Source: Knoxdaviesia capensis (Eukaryota; Ascomycota; Sordariomycetes; Microascales; Gondwanamycetaceae). Taken from it: a stretch of 64,000 nt of DNA. Made by a program: the position numbers and the translations under genes. The DNA lies in the NCBI GenBank assembly GCA_001510575.1, contig LNGK01000007.1:2449593-2513592 (forward strand), read 5' to 3'. Position 1 is the stretch's first letter. The number at the start of each line of letters is the position of its first letter. Shown here piece after piece: positions 57,872-64,000 of this stretch. Under the pieces are notes generated by a model, which did no database searches, had not been told where the DNA came from, and saw only the letters and a program-made list of their open reading frames with translations.

Positions 57872-59223
57872 ATGTCCAATGATGGCCTCCTTGCAAAGGT
57901 CACCAGCCTTTGCGACGTCGAGCTGGCCCTGCTGGTATCCCTCGTCAGCCGCGAACACTGTCTGCTGAGCACACCGGCCGATACGCTCGACACGATGGTC
58001 TCATCGCTGGTGCTTGTACGCGAACCACGACCTCTGCCCTCTCCCACGACCGCTGTGGTGGCTGTGCTTGCCCGAACCCGCTACTAACCGGACTGTGTAC
58101 ACAGGCCTGCGCGCGAACCTTCGGTCTCAGCGCCGTCGTGGTCGAGTGCGCGCCACACACAACCATCGAAGACTTCACGGCCGGGATCCTCCAGCCACCC
58201 CCGGCCGCAACCCGCGGAGCCGCCGCCGCCGCCGCGACCGCCACCTCGACACCACTGCCGTTCCTCTCGCGATCCGACACGTCGTACTTCGCCGGCCCGG
58301 GCCAGTCGTCAACCGCCGCCGCCGCGCACACAAGCAGCAGCCCAGCGCCGCGCATCCCGAACGTGGTCTTCGCGAAGAACCTGCACGTCACCGCCGCCGC
58401 CGTGCAGATCCAGGCGCTCGAGCTCCTGCGCACGCGGCGCCTCTTCACGCGCACGGCGTTCCACGAGGCGCCGCGGCAGTTCCTGTTCGTGCCGGTGCTG
58501 GCGGCCGAGTCCGGCGGTGTGGCGCGGGTCGCCCCGCACCTGAACGATCTGTTCCTCGTCGGCCACTGGCATGACCCGGAGGACGCGCTGCCGTTTTTCG
58601 ATGATGGGTCTGCGGATGCGGATGCCGAGGATGCCGATGCGGATAGCTTGGTTGGGCAGACCTCCGAGCGGGCCGGTGTGTCGCGGTGGGTCGATGGCAC
58701 GACCGTGGATATCGAGACCGCGTCCACTGAGAGCGTGGTGAAGAAGAGCTCGAACGGCGAGAGTTCCGCGCCGGTGACTCTGACCGAGGCAGTAAGTGCC
58801 ACACCCGTCCCCAGCCTCTCGCTTTCTCTTTCTCTAACTCTCCTCTAGGATATCAGCAGCATCAGCGACCTCAGCCAGCAAGTCAACGTCTCCATCGAAA
58901 TGCTGCGCTACCAGCAGAACATCATCGCCTTCCTGCGCATGCACAGCGCCGTCGCATCCGGCATCTCGCCCACCGCCACCAAGCACTTCGACAAGCTGAT
59001 GCGGTGTCTGGCCGCCCTGCAGGGCATGGACTTCGTCACCCCCGTGCTCGTTATGCTGGCCGCCCGCAAGGTCTACCTGCACCGCATCGTTGTGGTGACG
59101 CCCGCCGGGGAACGCAGCATGCAGTGGGGCAGCGACTTGCAGGCCGTCGAGGCCATGTTAGACGGGCTTTGGCCCGAGGATATTATTGATGATGTGTTGG
59201 GCATGGTCGACGCGCCTCCGTAG
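57872..59223 (+). CDS. Fungal ChlI-like (magnesium-chelatase-like) protein lacking Walker A
   Basis: Three exons, 57872-58015, 58105-58791 and 58849-59223, give 401 residues. The order of conserved segments is SNDGLLAKVTSLCDVELALL, SREHCLLSTPADTL, FGLSAVVVECAPHTTIEDF, NVVFAKNLHVTAAAVQIQAL, ELLRTRRLFTRTAFHEAPRQF, APHLNDLFLVGHWHDPED and a C-terminal helical domain (SQQVNVSIEMLRYQQNIIAFL, FDKLMRCLAALQGMDFVTP). In my recall fungal genomes list this family as magnesium chelatase or ChlI-like because of AAA+-type similarity. However, no GxxxxGK[ST] P-loop is present, fungi make no chlorophyll, and nucleotide hydrolysis is unlikely. Two disordered inserts (an Ala/Thr-rich one after 75 and an Asp-rich one near 240) separate the conserved parts. 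Its biological role is unknown. Confidence 0.85.
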
Positions 59224-59634
59224 CGGATCACACGTGAAGCTGGGTTGCTGTCATTTTTGGTTTCTTGTATATAGTTCTTTAGAGCGATAAAATTATGAAT
59301 CTGTTTTTTTTCTCATGACTTTCACTCGCTATTATGTCACGGGCTCCATGTGTAATCACGAATCAGAGCCACAACCACGTTCAGAAGTGGGCAAGAATGG
59401 TTGGGTTAGGGGGTTCTAGATTATGTTATGAAGGTGATGATGAAAATAGTGCGCCGTTTAAACATCCAAAAAGTTGAATTGAGAGAAGCAATTCACTCCC
59501 AATTCTTGTCTCTCAATACTAGCATTGTGTTTCTTATGTTCATTACTCCCCAAGCAGTAGTGTCGTATACATGAATACATCTTTTAAATCCACCCGGGCT
59601 GATGTACGTGTAGTTAATTGGGCGTTCGTGTCAT
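59224..59634. other. Convergent spacer
   Basis: 3' regions of the ChlI-like gene and gda1. It is AT-rich, with no gene and no repeat worth naming. Confidence 0.6.
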
Positions 59635-61456
59635 TTAGTGGATCTCCTGGATCTTGCATTGCCAGCCAGAGCCAGCAGCGAGGAGGGGCAGACTAGAAGA
59701 GGAGAGAATCACATGTTAGTATACGGTAGCATATCAACAGCTACGACTGGGAAAATGGGATGGTTTCTTACCTAGCACCAAGGCACCAGCCAAGCTCGTT
59801 GCCCTTGATCTTCTGCGCGGTGCGGACCTCGCGGTCAATGGGCATGTCGTAACCGGTGTGCAGAAGGGCCATCATGAAGTTGAGATCCATGCAGTGCTCG
59901 GGAGTCGACTCCAGCTGCTCAAGCGCTCCGGGGATCGAGTTGAAGGTGGACCACTGGCCCTTGCCGGCGCAGACGGTTGAGGTCAGCTCGTGCATCTCAC
60001 GGATGGTGAACGAGTCGGGCATGCCGAGGGGCTTGACGCGCTCGTAGAAGTACGAGAACACAAAGGCATCCTCACGGGCAAATGTCTTGATGAGCGACGG
60101 CTGGTGGACTCCGTTGAACGAGCAGGGGGCAACGTCGCAGGTAGCGTCCTTGTTCAGAATCTTTTCGGCAAGGTTGCGGCACTGTGGCGCGGTCGGGTTT
60201 CCGGGAGCGGCCATGGTGAAGTTGACAACCGAGCCCAGAGGGTGGTTATCACCGAGCTCAACGGGGATCTCCATCGACGCGACTCCAGGAGGCAAGCAAG
60301 GGTGGACGATGGGCTCGTTGACCCAGGCTGCATCCTTACCCTTGTTGGCCTCGTGAAGGTCGGTGATCAGAGCCTTGTTGATGGCCTTGCGCGCGGTCAT
60401 GAGACCGTATCCAAGATGGGAGTGCTGGTACAGAGTGAACTTGCGGCCACCAAAGTTGAGTTCGTACTTGTGGTCGCCCTCGGGCATGGTCTCCAGAGCG
60501 CTGCCCTCAGCCGCGGGGAAGGTAGGCTCAAAAACAACCTGCGTAGAGCCTCCACCCAGCTCGAACATCGCGGCGGTGGGGTTCTTCTCGGGTCCTCCAA
60601 TACGGCCGGTCAGGTAGTTTAAGGTGATCCAGGCGTAAACACCCTCGTCCTTGCCGTCCATGATGACGACACCATCCTGCTCCTGAGCCACAACGGGGAA
60701 GGGGTACTTGGTCTCCAGACGCTGGCGGACAGCATCGAGAATCTCTTTGGCAGCATCGGGACCAATCATACGCAGACCGGCAGTGGCCTTGACGGCGACG
60801 GGAGAGCAGCCGCGGAGCTTCTCGGGAACGGTCTTCAGAGCGATGTCTAGAAGAGGGTCCAGGCTAGCCGCGGCACCCTGGGGGTCGCCCTTGAACTTGC
60901 TCAGACCAGGCTCGATCTTCTTGAACTCCTCGCCCTCGAGCTCGGGTGTAGGGCCGCAGTTGTTGAACTTGTACACGTGGACACGTGATCCAGTGCTGCC
61001 AGCGTCGATCATGACAACATACTGCACAATGGGCTTGGACTTGGAGTAAGACGCTTTGCACTTGTCGGTACCGTACGACGTATCGGAGGGGGTCTGGCCG
61101 CTGTTGGGAGCGCCTTCAGCCTCGGGAGAGGCGGCAACTGCTGAGGAAAGGGGAACCAAATACAGTCAGTATAAATGCGCCACGATATTGGCGTCCAAAC
61201 TCCAAGGCGTCAAGATTGATAGCGTACCTCCATTGTAAATGTCAACTCCACGCGGTGACACCCAGAGCAGAAATATCACGACAACGAAGACAATGGCGCC
61301 GGTCTTTAGCCACCGGGCCTTCTGAGCTTGTGACATCCAGATAGCCTTGGCGCTTGCCAGCAAGCCAAGTCGGGGAGCGGAGGTATAGCGGTCGGGCTTT
61401 TCGTGGGGATCGCGTGCGATGTGTTTCGTGGGCAACGAAACCGACGTTCTCCGCAT
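59635..61456 (-). CDS. gda1: Golgi guanosine diphosphatase Gda1 (GDA1/CD39 family)
   Basis: Minus-strand exons 61456-61228, 61140-59772 and 59692-59635 give 551 residues. It is a type II membrane protein: a short cytosolic N-terminus, one TM helix at about 52-67 (TGAIVFVVVIFLLWVS), then a luminal catalytic domain. The apyrase conserved regions are all present: DAGSTGSRVHVY (about 122-133), KATAGLRM, DGKDEGVYAWITLNYLTG and AMFELGGGSTQVVFEP. The short last exon encodes the usual end (SLPLLAAGSGWQCKIQEIH). The enzyme splits GDP to GMP in the Golgi lumen, allowing GDP-mannose/GMP exchange and mannosylation. It diverges from vma1. Confidence 0.97.
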
Positions 61457-62488
61457 GTGGCCGATGAGTAAAACGACTTCTCGTCAATCGTCGCAACAAG
61501 TGGCGGCGAGAGAGGAAGATATGAAAAACGGTTAGGGAGAAGAGATGGGAGGCGGCGGGGAGGCGGAGACAGAGGCTAGGCACAGCGGGAGTTTTTATCG
61601 AGATTATAAACAACAGATAAAACGAAGGATACTTGAACGATATATGCAATTAAAACGACGAAGCTTGGATTGTGTGTTAAGAGAAAATTTAAAAGCGATG
61701 GTTGAAGGTCACAAGACACCTGTCACCAAACAGCGAAAAAAGGAGAAGATTAGATCAATAAAATACGAGCTGCCAGAAGGGAGAGGACGAGGTAGTACAA
61801 CAACCTCTTGGAAGATAGACAATTCACAGGCAGTCAAAAGAAAAAAAAAAAGGCCACGAGAAGAAGGAAAAGAAGAGATAAAATGGGGGGTGATGAAAAA
61901 AAAGGAAACGAGGGTGGGTAATAGGGGGAAGAGGAAGGGGGAGGAAAATCAGGGAGGGAAAAGTTCAGGTGTAATTTTTGTAGATATGCAGGTATCTCGA
62001 GAAAACGCGAGATCAAGGAGTCGTAAATGGGCTGTAAAGACCCGTGCTGGGAGAGTGACCAGTAAGTGACACAGGTTGGTGAGATCTTGGCCCTTGCCGA
62101 GAAGTATCGATGATGTACCCATTACCATATCCGCTTCCGCCTTGCCTAATCGGGCCAAATAGAAGGACAGCCGCGTGACTAATCAGAGACTGAGGTATAA
62201 CCCTAAATAGTTTTGATTAACCCTAACGCATTTATTGCGTTGCCTGGAAGGACACGATAAGACCCTAACGCCCTGACTAAGGAGGTGATGACTAAGGTTT
62301 GCGGCCAATATCGAAGCTTTGATCTTTCTCCACCATTTTTTCGCAGTATCGAGTCTTATATTTTGCTCTCCCACATTCTGCTTCAGAGCTATGTGCCTCA
62401 ATTCTTATTCCTAAACCTGCATCTCACTTCGTCTGGTTGCTTTCTCTTCACTTCCCCTCCATATTCCACCACCTTTAATTCTCCAGTC
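61457..62488. promoter_or_regulatory. Divergent gda1/vma1 promoter with telobox-like octamers
   Basis: The spacer has purine-rich stretches near gda1 (61590-61950; this is the CT-rich leader of gda1) and a pyrimidine-rich leader before vma1 (62310-62485). Two perfect AACCCTAA octamers (62199-62206 and 62219-62226) start exactly 20 bases apart, and a third near-copy ACCCTAA is at 62262-62268. They lie about 220-290 bases before the vma1 start. A telomere-repeat-binding factor is a plausible but unproven ligand. Confidence 0.6.
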
Positions 62489-64000
62489 ATGGCTCCGGTA
62501 TGTTGATGTGCTTCCTGTCTTGTTATCGTCTCTGCTTCTGTTTATGTATCTTGTGTTTTTGTTTGGGCGACGAAGCTTTAAAGCACTGGGAACTGCGTCT
62601 TTTTTTCCCAGTTTCAGCACCCCGCAAAGCTGAGGACCCCTACAAACGGCGATGTTCGAGAGGTGGTAACTGACCCTCACAACAGAAGCAGGATAGCAAC
62701 GGGACCGATGCCCCCCATGTTGGTAAGTGATGCTGAACAGATACTCCGTGCCATTGGGCTCACCGATCGTGGCTTTGGTGGTATATAATGGCTTTTACTG
62801 ACTAAAGGTCCTTGGTTTATAGGCAAAATCTTCTCTGTCTCTGGGTGAGTGTAAATATAGCTATCACAGCTAGCAGCGCAGGAGCAGCAATGAGCGATAT
62901 ATATCCCCCCATACCGAAAAACCCCTCGAGTGCTAACAGCCATGCTACAGTCCCGTCGTGGTGGCCGAAGACATGATCGGCGTGGCCATGTACGAGTTGG
63001 TAAGAATTAAGCTCTCACCGTCGATGTTGACTACACCGGGTTGTCGCAGTGCTCTAACTTTCTGTCTCTCTCCCTCCTAGGTCCGTGTCGGTCATGACAA
63101 CCTCGTTGGTGAAGTGATTAGAATCTCCGGTGATCAAGCGACCATCCAGGTGTACGAGGAAACCGGTATGGCTGTCCCCTCTTCTGTCTCTGTCGTCTGC
63201 AATTTGTGTTTGTGATCATATGCGTCTCGGCCCTGCACACCCCCCGTTTGTTGCTTCCTTTCCCGGCGTTTGTTTAGTGATCATATCGGGGTCTCCTAGG
63301 CACTCGCTATGTTGCTCTGCTATGTTTTGTCTGTGTTCTAACCTCGGCTCTATTCTATCCAACCCTTAGCTGGTGTCATGGTCGGTGACCCCGTTACGCG
63401 GAGCGGCAAGCCGCTGTCGGTCGAGCTCGGCCCCGGTCTCCTTGACAACATCTACGACGGTATCCAGCGTCCGCTTGCAAAGATCTCCGCCATTTCCGAC
63501 AGCATTTACATTCCCCGTGGAATCTCGACCCCTGCGCTCGACCGCTCCAAGAAGTGGGACTTTACTCCCGTGCTGAAGGTTGGCGACCACATCTCCGGAG
63601 GCGACGTCTGGGGAACCGTGTATGAGAACTCCTTCATCACCATTCACCGTGTTCTTCTTCCTCCCCGTGCCCGCGGTGTGATCACGCGGATAGCCCCCAA
63701 GGGCAGCTACACCGTTATCGACCCCCTCCTGGAGCTCGAGTTCAACGGCGTCAAGACCGAGTACCCCATGATGCAGAGCTGGCCTGTGCGTGTGCCTCGT
63801 CCTACCACCGAGAAGCTGTCGGCCAACCAGCCGTTCGTCGTCGGCCAGCGTGTGCTCGATGCTCTGTTCCCCAGTGTGCAGGGTGGAACTGTGGCCATTC
63901 CCGGCGCTTTCGGCTGCGGCAAGACGGTGATTAGTCAGTCGGTGTCCAAGTTCTCCAACTCGGATGTCATCGTCTACGTCGGTTGTGGAGAGCGTGGAAA
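62489..64000 (+). CDS. vma1: V-type ATPase catalytic subunit A, 5' part (cut by window edge)
   Basis: Exons 62489-62497 (only nine coding bases), 62686-62722, 62823-62844 (22 bases), 62951-62999, 63081-63165 and 63370 to the window end join in frame to 277 complete residues. The N-terminus MAPKQDSNGTDAPHVGKIFSV, then GPVVVAEDMIGVAMYELVRVG, matches fungal Vma1. The Walker A motif GAFGCGKT is at 246-253. Subunit A binds and hydrolyses ATP in the V1 head to pump protons into vacuoles and Golgi. At the classic yeast intein site (between YVG and CGERG) the reading frame runs through, so no intein is inserted. The 5' end of the gene is broken into micro-exons, so ORF-based start prediction fails here. 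The 3' part lies outside the window. Confidence 0.96.

Noticed and set aside
1..64000. tRNA, rRNA, CRISPR arrays or bacterial-type operons
   Set aside because: No convincing tRNA cloverleaf or rRNA segment was seen by eye, and CRISPR arrays and operons do not occur in fungal nuclear DNA. A tRNA scan would be needed to exclude tRNAs formally.

Overview
The window is nuclear DNA of a filamentous ascomycete (Pezizomycotina). Eurotiomycetes, possibly Eurotiales, is my best guess. The evidence is short GT-AG introns with gtaagt/gtatgt-type donors, GC-rich coding exons in AT-richer spacers, pyrimidine-rich leaders, TTAGGG-type telomere-like motifs, and proteins typical of the group (fungal SCAP starting MIWYLLYPLRGT, a 14-3-3-like family, and a multicopy WPTVVFE...GATMTR-type family). 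I assign 16 protein genes and give exon structures built by reading splice sites in frame. All assignments come from sequence reading and family recall, without database searches.

Left part (1-32 kb): a putative APC/C-substrate-like nuclear protein (593-1975, +); the H3K4 methyltransferase Set1 (3316-7823, +); a fungal protein of unknown function (10340-9459, -); a gene-free stretch of about 12.5 kb; an acidic/basic low-complexity protein (22896-24931, +) with a long, probably multi-intron leader that carries a three-unit tandem repeat; a 14-3-3-superfamily-like protein (27112-26204, -); another 4.5 kb gene-free stretch; and a small four-exon gene (32353-31664, -).

Middle part (32-50 kb): a small Cys-rich protein (34464-34757, +); a SCAP-like sterol sensor (39314-35536, -); a probable copia-type LTR relic with a primer-binding-site-like motif (about 39857-40274); a fungal PD-(D/E)XK-like protein (40453-41589, +); a JMJD7-like JmjC oxygenase (42067-43465, +); the 60S-biogenesis methyltransferase Spb1 (46405-43688, -); and, sharing a 0.73 kb divergent promoter with it, a Cdt2-like WD40 protein (47134-49417, +).

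Right part (50-64 kb): an SLC35/EamA-type transporter (53486-51794, -); the Rab7 GTPase Ypt7 (56836-55772, -); a fungal ChlI-like protein without a Walker A motif (57872-59223, +); the Golgi GDPase Gda1 (61456-59635, -); and the 5' part of V-ATPase subunit A, vma1 (62489 to the window edge, +), whose classical intein site is empty.

Most genes are unrelated housekeeping genes and no biosynthetic cluster is visible. Several right-hand genes act in the endomembrane system (SCAP, Ypt7, Gda1, V-ATPase A, a transporter), but there is no evidence of a functional cluster. The least explained material is non-coding: the 12.5 kb divergent spacer, the repeated intron-like units at 22.1-22.6 kb, telomere-repeat-like octamers in promoters, and the LTR/PBS relic.
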